A DNA stretch of 43,919 bases from Candidatus Peribacteria bacterium (lineage in GTDB: Bacteria; Patescibacteriota; Gracilibacteria; Peribacterales; Peribacteraceae). Below the pieces are notes generated by a model that was not told where the DNA came from, did no database searches, and saw only the letters and a program-made list of their open reading frames with translations. The DNA lies in contig SICS01000004.1 in NCBI GenBank assembly GCA_009691305.1, positions 1-43,919 on the forward strand. Direction: 5' to 3'. Shown piece after piece: positions 16,975 through 25,287 of this stretch (within the stretch, counting starts at the first letter, position 1; each line of letters begins with the position of its first letter). The position numbers and the translations under genes were made by a program.

Positions 16975-17966
16975 GCGCCGGTTGGAAGGAAAAGGACATT
17001 GCCGAGGCGTTGGTCTCGGGCACGCTGGAGATGCCGGTGCCTATGCCGCCGGATGCGGGCTCCGCGCGCGACGCGTTTTTCCATCTGCTGAGCTTTACCA
17101 CATTGACCTCGACCGTCGTGAGCTTGATCTTCCTGTACTTTAACTTCCTCGACCGTCTCCTCCCCGATTCAGCTTTTCCGACGTACTACGATGACCTGTC
17201 ATCCATCCGTTGGGAGCTGGCCATTGTCTTCGTCTCCTTTCCGCTCTTCCTGTGGATGATGCGCCTCCTGCAGAAGGAGTACGCCGTGCATCCTGAAAAA
17301 CTTGCGTCTGGCGTCCGCCGGTGGCTCACATACCTCATCCTCTTTGTGACGGCATGCACCCTGACCGGTGACCTGATTGCATTGATTTTCTCGCTTCTGG
17401 AAGGCGAAATCACGCTGCGCTTCTTCCTGAAGATCATCACGCTCTTCATCCTCGCTGGTCTGCCGTTTACGTATTACCTGCATGCCCTGCGGCTTCCATC
17501 GGAGCGATTCACGAAGGATCCGCTGCACTTCATCTACAAGATGGTCGGCATTGCCATCGTCCTCGTCGCCATCGTCGGAGCGTTCTTCGTTACGGGCAGT
17601 CCGCTCTACGGCCGTTCGGAGAAGTTCGACGAGCAACGCCTCAATGACCTTCGTGCGATCCAGAACGAGGTGTTCAACATTGCGTGGGGCAACAACCAGC
17701 GTGGTGTTTCGCCGCTTCCGACCACACTCCCAAACCCGCTGCCGATGACGCTGGTCGAAGTGCTCGAGAAGGCGCTCTATCAGAAGCCGGACATCACCGA
17801 TCCCGAGACCGGAATGCCCTACACGTATCAAGTGACCTCCGACCACGCCTTCCGTCTCTGTGCCGTCTTCGATCTTTCGCGAGACCTCCAGTACGACATC
17901 TTCTGGAACCACCCGGCGGGCGAGAAGTGCTTTGCAATCGATGCGCTGGATGGGTACGGCAAGTAG
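16890..17966 (+). CDS. DUF5671-like membrane protein
   Basis: N-terminal helical motif (ISEFINHARSKGMDHQTIRMLLLSAGWKEKDIAEAL) then SARDAFFHLLSFTTLTSTVVSLIFLYFNFLD. Confidence 0.8.
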   Translation: MQFQSISEFINHARSKGMDHQTIRMLLLSAGWKEKDIAEALVSGTLEMPVPMPPDAGSARDAFFHLLSFTTLTSTVVSLIFLYFNFLDRLLPDSAFPTYYDDLSSIRWELAIVFVSFPLFLWMMRLLQKEYAVHPEKLASGVRRWLTYLILFVTACTLTGDLIALIFSLLEGEITLRFFLKIITLFILAGLPFTYYLHALRLPSERFTKDPLHFIYKMVGIAIVLVAIVGAFFVTGSPLYGRSEKFDEQRLNDLRAIQNEVFNIAWGNNQRGVSPLPTTLPNPLPMTLVEVLEKALYQKPDITDPETGMPYTYQVTSDHAFRLCAVFDLSRDLQYDIFWNHPAGEKCFAIDALDGYGK

Positions 17967-17970
17967 CTGG

Positions 17971-18033
17971 GGAGCGGGCATACTTGCCCGCCTAGATGCC
18001 ACGAATCGCAGGCAAGTATGCCTGCGCTCCGGT
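17971..18033. repeat. imperfect long inverted repeat GGAGCGGGCATACTTGCC...GGCAAGTATGCCTGCGCTCC upstream of prfA
   Basis: Read directly; arms separated by ~25 nt. Confidence 0.85.
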
Positions 18034-18044
18034 ATCATGAGTTT

Positions 18045-19109
18045 GTGATCGAAAAGCTTCGTCAACTTGCGCGTGAACATGCTGAGCTTCAGACGAAGCT
18101 CAACGATCCGGCTGTGCATGGCGACCACCGGGAGCTTGCGCGCATCGGCAAGCGTATCAAGGAGCTCGATCCGCTGATTGATCTTCTGGCTGAATATGAG
18201 CAGGGCCAGACGGCGATCGCCGAAGTGGAGAAGCAGAAAGGCGACCCGGAGCTCAAGGCGATGGCCGAAGAGGACGCCGCTGCGGCACGTGCAAAAATCC
18301 CCGAATTGGAGAAGCAGATGAAGTCGTTCCTGATCACCAAAGATCCCGATGACGATAAGAGCGTGATTCTCGAAATCCGCGCGGGCGCGGGCGGTGAAGA
18401 GGCGGCACTGTTTGCTGCGGAACTCTTCCGGATGTACCTCCGGTATGCCGAGCTGCAGCGGTGGAAGACTGAACTTATGGATAAGTCCGATGCCGACTCC
18501 GGTGGTATCAAGGAGGCGTCGTGCAAGATTGAAGGTGCAGGCGTCTACGGAAAGCTTAAGTACGAATCCGGCGTGCATCGCGTGCAGCGCATTCCGGCGA
18601 CCGAAGCGAAGGGCCGCATCCACACGTCGACCGTCACGGTAGCCATCCTTCCCGAAGCCGAGGAAGTCGATATCGTCATCAATCCGGGTGACCTGCGCAC
18701 CGACACTTACCGCAGCGGCGGCGCGGGTGGGCAGAACGTCAACAAAGTGGAGACTGCCGTGCGTATCACGCACATCCCCACCAATACCGTCGTCGCATGC
18801 CAGACGGAACGCAGTCAGTTGAAAAACAAAGCGCTCGCGATGGGCCTCCTCCGGTCACGACTCTACGCTGCTAAGCAGGAGAAGCTTGCCAAAGAACGGG
18901 GTGAGTTACGCTCGGGGCAAATCGGTTCGGGCGACCGCAGCGAGAAGATCCGCACCTACAACTTCCCCCAGGATCGCATCACCGACCACCGCATCAACGA
19001 GAGCTTTAGCAACCTGCCGGCCATCATGGAAGGCGAGGTGGGGAAGATTTTCGACACCATGAGAGAAAAGGACGAAGAGCAAAAATTGGCCTTATTGGAG
19101 AGGAAATAA
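18045..19109 (+). CDS. prfA: peptide chain release factor 1
   Basis: GGQ motif [46 protein letters not shown]1-type [18 protein letters not shown] start chosen. Confidence 0.95.
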   Translation: MIEKLRQLAREHAELQTKLNDPAVHGDHRELARIGKRIKELDPLIDLLAEYEQGQTAIAEVEKQKGDPELKAMAEEDAAAARAKIPELEKQMKSFLITKDPDDDKSVILEIRAGAGGEEAALFAAELFRMYLRYAELQRWKTELMDKSDADSGGIKEASCKIEGAGVYGKLKYESGVHRVQRIPATEAKGRIHTSTVTVAILPEAEEVDIVINPGDLRTDTYRSGGAGGQNVNKVETAVRITHIPTNTVVACQTERSQLKNKALAMGLLRSRLYAAKQEKLAKERGELRSGQIGSGDRSEKIRTYNFPQDRITDHRINESFSNLPAIMEGEVGKIFDTMREKDEEQKLALLERK

Positions 19110-19167
19110 CTGAGTAAATAAATAGTTCTTATTGCATCTTTCTTATAAAGTAGTACTATCAACTGGT

Positions 19168-19377
19168 ATGGAATCTGATGGTCAAGAGCCAGTGAATACA
19201 TCGTCGAAAAAACCAGGGAGTACTCCTGTGCACTCGGGATCTTCCAAGCGGCTACATCAGCTTAATCAGTTTGGTGAAGAAGGACGAACTGGAAATGTGC
19301 GCGAATTTTTAGATAGCCCCGATCCTGTAATCAGAAAGGCAGCAATACGTCTGCTAGGGGAGAAGGATATTATTTAA
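19168..19377 (+). CDS. small hypothetical protein with one HEAT-like motif
   Basis: MESDGQEPVNTSSKK...DSPDPVIRKAAIRLLGEKDII; promoter-like AT-rich upstream. Confidence 0.45.
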   Translation: MESDGQEPVNTSSKKPGSTPVHSGSSKRLHQLNQFGEEGRTGNVREFLDSPDPVIRKAAIRLLGEKDII

Positions 19378-20696
19378 GCAATCTCCTCCTTCGTCGATTC
19401 CATCGGCGACAGCATCGGTGTCATGATCGAGGGTGATGGCTCCGCGACGTCTTCACTCGTGCGGGTTTCGGGGAGGAAGGGGAGCAGTGGAAGCGGGAGT
19501 AGGCTGCTCAAGATCGCGATCCACATCACGATGTGGAGGTTGCCGTAGTCGGCGGCGATTGTCTCTGTCGCCGAATGGACTCCGAAATACGTGGTAAGTG
19601 CCGCTCCGCCCAGGTCGCTCACGCTTAAACCGATATTCATCAAACTTGCGAGTACCGCAAACATGGTCGCCTCGATGCCTTTGGGGCACACCCGCGCAAC
19701 GAGGACAAGCAGCGGCAGAAAGCCGAGCTCGAAGAGCATGCCGTCAATGAGCGTGTCCGCCATCGCGAAGAATTGTGGGCTCACCCCCAGGACGTCATAC
19801 CACTTGTAGAGCAGCCCGATGCTCGGGAGGGAGAGGACGACGCTTGCGATCATTAACCAGAAGAACAACGTCTTCAACGGCATGTTCAGGAGGAACTTCC
19901 GAAAGACGATGATGCCGATAATTCCGGTCACATGGCTGATGAACGCGAGCCGACCGAAGAACTCCGGTGTGAAGTGCAATTCGTCGATTAAAAAGTAGTT
20001 AAAGGCCCCGCCGGAGGTGGGGGTTGCACGCCAGATGAACAGAAACAGAGCGCTCCAGAGCAGTGCGGGGGTCAGTGCCCCTTTGAATTGGCGCCAGACC
20101 TTACCGAGGGAGAAATCCGACTCGGGTAATGGACCTTCGAGCACGAGCAGCGAAAAAAGGACGGTTACCAGCGGGAGCGTCCCCGTGATGAAAAACACAT
20201 TCCTCGCGCCTATCGCCTCCACCAAGATCCCCGATGCATACGAGACGATCAGTGCGCCCGCGAGCAGCGCGCCGCGGCAGATGCTCTGTAGCTTGCCGGC
20301 TTCCTTCTGGTTCTTACTCTTCTCAGCGACAATGCCGTCCACGATCACGTCGGCGAGTGCGAAGCCCATTGCCGAGGTCAGTGCAGCGAATGCCGCCCCC
20401 CAGAATCCACTGACCCACGTGGCCTGCGAAAAATATCCTGCAGAGCCAAGGAGTCCGGCGAGGAAGAGGTACGGCTTCCGTCGGAGGCCGAAGACCGGCC
20501 GAATATCCGAGATCAAGCCGTAGATCGGTTTGATGCTCCAGGGGAGGATCGAGATTGAGCCGAGGAATTGGACCTGCTGGATGCTGAGGTGCAGGTCATC
20601 CTTGAAGTAGAACGTCGTTGCGACGCCTGCGAGCGATGTGGCGCCCGCGATGAAGTAGACGAACGGGATCAGGATCCGAGTGAGATCGAGGCGCAT
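19374..20696 (-). CDS. folate/biopterin transporter-like (BT1 family) MFS protein
   Basis: LGSISILPWSIKPIYGLISDIRPVFGLRRKPYLFLAG and ADVIVDGIVAEKS signatures of BT1/FBT transporters. Confidence 0.85.
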   Translation of the reverse strand: MRLDLTRILIPFVYFIAGATSLAGVATTFYFKDDLHLSIQQVQFLGSISILPWSIKPIYGLISDIRPVFGLRRKPYLFLAGLLGSAGYFSQATWVSGFWGAAFAALTSAMGFALADVIVDGIVAEKSKNQKEAGKLQSICRGALLAGALIVSYASGILVEAIGARNVFFITGTLPLVTVLFSLLVLEGPLPESDFSLGKVWRQFKGALTPALLWSALFLFIWRATPTSGGAFNYFLIDELHFTPEFFGRLAFISHVTGIIGIIVFRKFLLNMPLKTLFFWLMIASVVLSLPSIGLLYKWYDVLGVSPQFFAMADTLIDGMLFELGFLPLLVLVARVCPKGIEATMFAVLASLMNIGLSVSDLGGAALTTYFGVHSATETIAADYGNLHIVMWIAILSSLLPLPLLPFLPETRTSEDVAEPSPSIMTPMLSPMESTKEEIA

Positions 20697-20718
20697 AGTC
20701 CGTAAGTGTACCTATGTT

Positions 20719-20738
20719 ATCCTGAGCTTGCGAAGGAT
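20719..20738. repeat. ATCCTgagcttgcgaAGGAT hairpin (GAGCTTGCGAA-loop family)
   Basis: Palindromic arms; same loop as copies at 12011, 20897 and 25237. Confidence 0.8.
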
Positions 20739-20750
20739 GGCGAAATGAGC

Positions 20751-20778
20751 AGATGTTCCATAGGTATGTGGAACATCT
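20751..20778. repeat. palindrome AGATGTTCCATAGGTATGTGGAACATCT
   Basis: Near-perfect inverted repeat; core shared with 24297-24316 and 29130-29149. Confidence 0.8.
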
Positions 20779-20896
20779 GATTTTCGTTAATAGAAGAGCA
20801 AAAAACGACTTTGAGAAAATCACAGAACTTTCGTACACTGCAGTAAATTGGATGTTCTACCCACATATAAAGCGAAATCGCTTTCGAATATGGGTC

Positions 20897-20930
20897 GCGT
20901 GTCGTCCTTCGCAAGCTCAGGATGACACGC
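20897..20930. repeat. GCGTGTCGTCCTtcgcaagctcAGGATGACACGC hairpin
   Basis: Long inverted repeat; same family as 12011. Confidence 0.85.
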
Positions 20931-21041
20931 TCGCGCAATCAGGATGACACGCTCGCGCAATCAGGATGACACGCTCGCGCAATCAGGATGACACGCTCGC
21001 GCAATCAGGATGACACGCTCGCGCAATCAGGATGACACGCT
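20919..21041. repeat. tandem repeat, 22-bp unit AGGATGACACGCTCGCGCAATC, about 5.6 copies
   Basis: Five identical consecutive units plus a partial sixth, read directly. Confidence 0.97.
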
Positions 21042-22391
21042 TCGTATATCTTCCATCATCTGACTGCGTTTCTGAATCAAATCCGCTGTACCAATATCTG
21101 AGCGGAATCTGATAGGCCCCTGCACTTTCGAACAAATTTCTTGTGCAACTTTTTCGGCTTCTGCAATTGAATTTCCAATTCCAACGATTCCGGCTGTTCT
21201 CGACCCTCCGAGGTGCAGTCGTCCCTGCTCATCCGCACTGACATCGCCGTAATACAGCCGTGCATTGTCGGGAAGGTCTGAGGGGAAGATGACCTCCATC
21301 CCTTTCTCGTCCTTCTTGTCCGGGTAACTCTTGGGGACGATGTACTTGCAGACGGTTGCCTTCTTCTCAAAGCGTACCAAGTCTTCCGTCAGCTCCCCGG
21401 TGGTGATCGCCTGACAGACAGTGACGAAGTCGGAGGAGAGGAGCGGCAGGATGTTGAGTGCCTCGGGGTCGCCGAAGCGTGCGTTGTACTCGATCACGCG
21501 GATGCCGTCCTTCACTGCGATGAAGCCGCCATAGAGGATGCCTTTGTACCCCTCGCCGCACTCGCGTAGGAGCGCGTCCGCCGTTTGCCGGTTGATCTCG
21601 GATGCGCGTTTCACATCAGCGGCAGTGAGGAAGGGGAGTGCATGGTTGGCGTCGGTGTAGGTGCCCATGCCGCCGGTGTTCGAGCCGGTGTCGCCGTCAA
21701 AGGCGCGCTTGTGGTCCTGGACCGCGGGCATGTCGACTACCTGTTTGCCCGAGACGAATGAGAGCAGACTGAACTCCACCCCGATGAGCTTCTCCTCGAT
21801 CACGACCCGTCCGCATTCATTGAGGCATTCCAGTGCGTACTGCATCCCGTCGTCCACACTCATCAAATGCTCACCGCTGACTTTGACACCTTTACCTCCT
21901 TTAAGTGCGTCGTACTTCACGACGTAGTTTCCCTGCAATTCTTGATCAATAAATGTGTACATCTCCTTTTCCTCTTCCAAAAGGTCTCTTTGCGAATTCG
22001 CTTGCCGTTCAAAAATGCGGAATTTGGGGGAGGCCTTGATGCCGTGTTTTTCCATCAAGTTCCTCGCAAACCCCTTGCTCGCTTCAATGCGCGCAAGGCT
22101 CTTCTTGGGTGCGACGGTGGGGAGTCCCAGCTCTTCGAGCACATCCGCCAGCCCGCCACCGATAGGATCATCCGGCCCGATCACTGCCAAGTCGGGCGTC
22201 GATTCCTTCACGATCCGCACGATGGATTCGAAGTCCATCAGGTTCTGGACGTGCATTTGTGATGCGATTGCCCGGATTCCCGGGTTGTTGTTGGCGCACA
22301 CGGAAATGATCTCCGGCTTCTGTGGACTACGGTGCAAGGCCTCCGCGAGGGCGTGACCGCGAGCACTGGATGTAACAAGAAGAATTTTCAT
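21027..22391 (-). CDS. purD: phosphoribosylamine--glycine ligase
   Basis: ATP-grasp GARS architecture: VIGPDDPIGGGLADVLEELGLPTVAPKK, NTGGMGTYTDANHALPFLT, EYNARFGDPEALNILPLL. Confidence 0.95.
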   Translation of the reverse strand: MKILLVTSSARGHALAEALHRSPQKPEIISVCANNNPGIRAIASQMHVQNLMDFESIVRIVKESTPDLAVIGPDDPIGGGLADVLEELGLPTVAPKKSLARIEASKGFARNLMEKHGIKASPKFRIFERQANSQRDLLEEEKEMYTFIDQELQGNYVVKYDALKGGKGVKVSGEHLMSVDDGMQYALECLNECGRVVIEEKLIGVEFSLLSFVSGKQVVDMPAVQDHKRAFDGDTGSNTGGMGTYTDANHALPFLTAADVKRASEINRQTADALLRECGEGYKGILYGGFIAVKDGIRVIEYNARFGDPEALNILPLLSSDFVTVCQAITTGELTEDLVRFEKKATVCKYIVPKSYPDKKDEKGMEVIFPSDLPDNARLYYGDVSADEQGRLHLGGSRTAGIVGIGNSIAEAEKVAQEICSKVQGPIRFRSDIGTADLIQKRSQMMEDIRSVSS

Positions 22392-23893
22392 AGTAAGGTC
22401 ATCGCTTTATACGGCTCGCCCTCCTCATCGCTCGTCATGCTGTGGGAATCACGCGTGATATTTCGGCTTTTGGCCATGTCGAGGAGGAGTTTCTTGTTCA
22501 CCTCCGGCGTGGGGTAGCGGCCGTTGAAGCATCCGGTGCAAAGCTTGTCGATTTTCTTGTTGCCGAATTGGATCGAGTGCACGAGGTCTTCCACGCGGGA
22601 GTAGAAGAGCGCGTCTGCACCGATAAATTTCTTGATCTGGTCCACGGTGTGTTCAGACGCGATCAGTTCATCCGTCGTCGGGATATCGACGCCGTACGGG
22701 CAGGGCCCTTTGATCTGTGGCGCTGCGGAGGCGAAGAAGACTTTCTTGGCACCGGCCTCTCGCGCCATCTCCACGATCTTCCGGCTGGTATTGCCCCGCA
22801 CGATGGAATCGTCAACGAGCAGCACGTTGTTGCCCTTGAACTCCAGCTCGATGGGGTGGATCTTAAAGCGCAGACTGCGCTGGCGCATGGCCTGCCCCGG
22901 CATGATGAACGTCCGGCCGATATAGCGGTTCTTCACAAAGCCCTCGCGGTAGCGGATCTTGAGCTTATCGGCGAGGCCGGCGGCAGCAGCGCGCGAGGAG
23001 TCGGGGATCGGGATGATCGAGTCGATCTTGAGGCCGCTGCGCTTGATCTGTTCCGAGAGCGATTCCCCCATACGGACGCGCGCCTTGTAGACGCTGACGC
23101 CGTCGATGATCGAATCCGGCGCTGCCAGGTAAACCCATTCGAATGCGCAGGGATTCAATGTGCCCTGCTTGCAGACACGGGCGTGCACTTTGTTGTGCCG
23201 GTCGATGAAGATGGCCTCACCGGGAAGCAGATCGCGTACAAGCTCATATCCGAGCGGCTTCATCACGGTGTTTTCGGAGGCGAGGATATATTCTTCCTTC
23301 ATCCCGAACTTGCGCTTGCCGAATTGCAGCGGACGGATGCCGTACGGGTCGCGGAAGGCGAGGATTCCGTGCCCACCGATCAGCACGACCGCCGAGTAGC
23401 TTCCTTTGCAGCGGCGGTGCACCATCCGGACTGCTCGGAACACGTGCTCAGCCGTCAGGGTCTTGGGGCGCTGTTTGCGCAGGGCTAGCGAGAAGACGTT
23501 GAGCAGCACTTCGGAGTCGGAGGTGGTGTTGAGGTGGCGGAAATCCTGTTCCTTGATCTCCTTTGCGAGTTGAGCGGCATTTGTAAGGTTTCCATTGTGT
23601 GCGAGTGCGATGCCGAACGGAGAGTTCACAAAGAATGGCTGTGCCTCAAATTCACTTGAGCAACCTGCCGTGGGGTAGCGCACATGCCCGATGCCCATGG
23701 CACCTGTGAGACGCTGCAGTGAATGCGTATGGAAGACATCGCGCACCATCCCGTTGCTCTTCTTGAGGTGGAACTGGTTATCGTACGTCACGATCCCCGC
23801 GGCGTCCTGCCCCCGATGCTGGAGCACGATCAGCCCGTCGTAGAGGTCTTCTACTGCTGGGCGATAGCCGGAGACGGCGAGAATTCCACACAT
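22388..23893 (-). CDS. purF: amidophosphoribosyltransferase
   Basis: MCGILAVSGYRPAVEDLYDGLIVLQHRGQDAAGIVTYD; VLLVDDSIVRGNTSRKIVEMAREAGAKKV; 4-bp overlap with purD. Confidence 0.96.
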   Translation of the reverse strand: MCGILAVSGYRPAVEDLYDGLIVLQHRGQDAAGIVTYDNQFHLKKSNGMVRDVFHTHSLQRLTGAMGIGHVRYPTAGCSSEFEAQPFFVNSPFGIALAHNGNLTNAAQLAKEIKEQDFRHLNTTSDSEVLLNVFSLALRKQRPKTLTAEHVFRAVRMVHRRCKGSYSAVVLIGGHGILAFRDPYGIRPLQFGKRKFGMKEEYILASENTVMKPLGYELVRDLLPGEAIFIDRHNKVHARVCKQGTLNPCAFEWVYLAAPDSIIDGVSVYKARVRMGESLSEQIKRSGLKIDSIIPIPDSSRAAAAGLADKLKIRYREGFVKNRYIGRTFIMPGQAMRQRSLRFKIHPIELEFKGNNVLLVDDSIVRGNTSRKIVEMAREAGAKKVFFASAAPQIKGPCPYGVDIPTTDELIASEHTVDQIKKFIGADALFYSRVEDLVHSIQFGNKKIDKLCTGCFNGRYPTPEVNKKLLLDMAKSRNITRDSHSMTSDEEGEPYKAMTLL

Positions 23894-24027
23894 CGAACTA
23901 GTGGGTAGTGGTTAGTGGGTAGCAGGAACGCTGAACACGACTTTGCCCGGAGAGGGGAAAGCCGAAATCGCGGTGGCGGGGATCTCCACAGACACAGTGT
24001 AGTGAGATTTTGCTTCCAGGCAAGCAG

Positions 24028-24318
24028 CTAGGCCGCATTTAATAGGCCTGTTTTGCGTTCTAATCGCGTGACGCGGTCTTTAATGTTCTCAATTTCTTCA
24101 CGATTCGCACTCTGCAGATCATGTCGTATATTTTCGACCGCGACATCGAAGTGTAATTCTAATCTCTCACTCATAGTGTGTATGCGCCTTTCGGTTTTAT
24201 CGTAATACTGACCAATCTGGTCCATTAAGAGGGCAATATCCTGTTTCGTTGCCGGAGCAGTCATATCGGTCGTCATAGGTGAGGGGGACGGGATCAGTTC
24301 CATAGGGGTGTGGAACAT
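24028..24318 (-). CDS. small coiled-coil protein
   Basis: TKQDIALLMDQIGQYYDKTERRIHTMSERLELHFDVAVENIRHDLQ; the true start may be the internal MTTDMTAPATKQD. Confidence 0.65.
   Translation of the reverse strand: MFHTPMELIPSPSPMTTDMTAPATKQDIALLMDQIGQYYDKTERRIHTMSERLELHFDVAVENIRHDLQSANREEIENIKDRVTRLERKTGLLNAA
24297..24316. repeat. palindrome GTTCCATAGGGGTGTGGAAC
   Basis: Identical 20-mer at 29130-29149. Confidence 0.9.
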
Positions 24319-24327
24319 TCCCAGTAT

Positions 24328-25176
24328 TCATTCAATCTGCCGCTGTTTGGCTCTGACAGTGTTCCGGATCAAACTCGCCACCGTTAATGGACCCACGCCC
24401 CCAGGAACGGGAGAGATCGCGGACGCAATCTCCTTTACCGCATCGAAGTCCACGTCGCCCGTGAGCTTGTCGCCACTCCGTGAGATCCCGACGTCGATCA
24501 CGATTGCGCCCTTCTTCACCATGTCCGCGGTGATCAGCTTCGCTTTTCCTACGGCGCTGATGAGGATGTCGGCCTGCTTCGTCTGCGCTGCGAGGTCTTT
24601 GGTGTGCGCATGGCACACGGTGACGGTCGCGTTGCGGTTGAGCAGCATTACCGCGAGGGGTTTGCCGACGACGTTGCTGTGGTTGACGATCACGACGTGT
24701 TTGCCTTCCACCTTCCCAAGTTTGTAGAACTCGAGCATCGCAATGATGCCGGAGGGTGTTGCGGGCGGCAGGTGCTCGAACTCTTTGGAGAGCAATGTCT
24801 TGCCGATGTTGTAGGCAGTGAAGCCGTCGACATCTTTCTTCGGTTCAATCGCCCGGATGATCTGCGGGACGAATTCCTGCAAATGCTTGGGCAATGGCAG
24901 CTGCACGATGAAGCCTGTTACGTCCGGTTCGCCGTTGAGTTTTTCGATGACAGAGAGCAGTTCTTCCTTCGTGACGGTGGCATCCAAATGCATATGCTCG
25001 TGCCGCATACCGACGGCCTCGCAGCTCTTCAGTTTCTGTTTGATGTAGCTGGCACTCGCAGGATCATCACCCACCTGGACGATCACGAGCTTGGGGTCGA
25101 GCTTCTTCACAAGCGGGGTGAGCTGTTTAAACATGGCGTCAGCGACTTCCTTGCCAGTGAGGAGGATGGCGGACAT
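24328..25176 (-). CDS. folD: bifunctional methylenetetrahydrofolate dehydrogenase/cyclohydrolase
   Basis: VGDDPASASYIKQKLKSCEAVGM, VIVNHSNVVGKPLAVMLLNRNATVTVCHAHT, PVPGGVGPLTVASLIRNT. Confidence 0.96.
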   Translation of the reverse strand: MSAILLTGKEVADAMFKQLTPLVKKLDPKLVIVQVGDDPASASYIKQKLKSCEAVGMRHEHMHLDATVTKEELLSVIEKLNGEPDVTGFIVQLPLPKHLQEFVPQIIRAIEPKKDVDGFTAYNIGKTLLSKEFEHLPPATPSGIIAMLEFYKLGKVEGKHVVIVNHSNVVGKPLAVMLLNRNATVTVCHAHTKDLAAQTKQADILISAVGKAKLITADMVKKGAIVIDVGISRSGDKLTGDVDFDAVKEIASAISPVPGGVGPLTVASLIRNTVRAKQRQIE

Positions 25177-25200
25177 GGCTCTATCATACGGCTATACCAA

Positions 25201-25237
25201 GCCCCTGTCATGGTGAGCTTGCGAACCAGACAGGGGC
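25201..25237. repeat. GCCCCTGTCaTGGTgagcttgcgaACCAGACAGGGGC hairpin
   Basis: Palindrome with GAGCTTGCGAA loop but a different stem. Confidence 0.85.
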
Positions 25238-25270
25238 GTTGTCGTCCTTCGCAAGCTCAGGATGACAACG
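25237..25270. repeat. CGTTGTCGTCCTtcgcaagctcAGGATGACAACG hairpin
   Basis: Palindrome, same loop family, abuts the previous copy. Confidence 0.85.
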
Positions 25271-25287
25271 CCGTTCGACCTATTTCA

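Noticed and set aside
17199-18773. 524-aa minus-strand ORF
   Set aside because: Antisense to the DUF5671-like and prfA genes, spanning both and the intergenic inverted repeat.
18045-19109. Evidence for UGA recoding (as in Gracilibacteria/SR1)
   Set aside because: RF1 presence alone says nothing, and several genes here end naturally at TGA (e.g. SLH gene at 12009, purD, groES), so the standard stop set looks used.
20919-21041. CRISPR array
   Set aside because: 22-bp units are directly contiguous with no spacers and there are no cas genes; it is a simple tandem repeat.
22442-23488. 348-aa plus-strand ORF
   Set aside because: Antisense shadow of purF.
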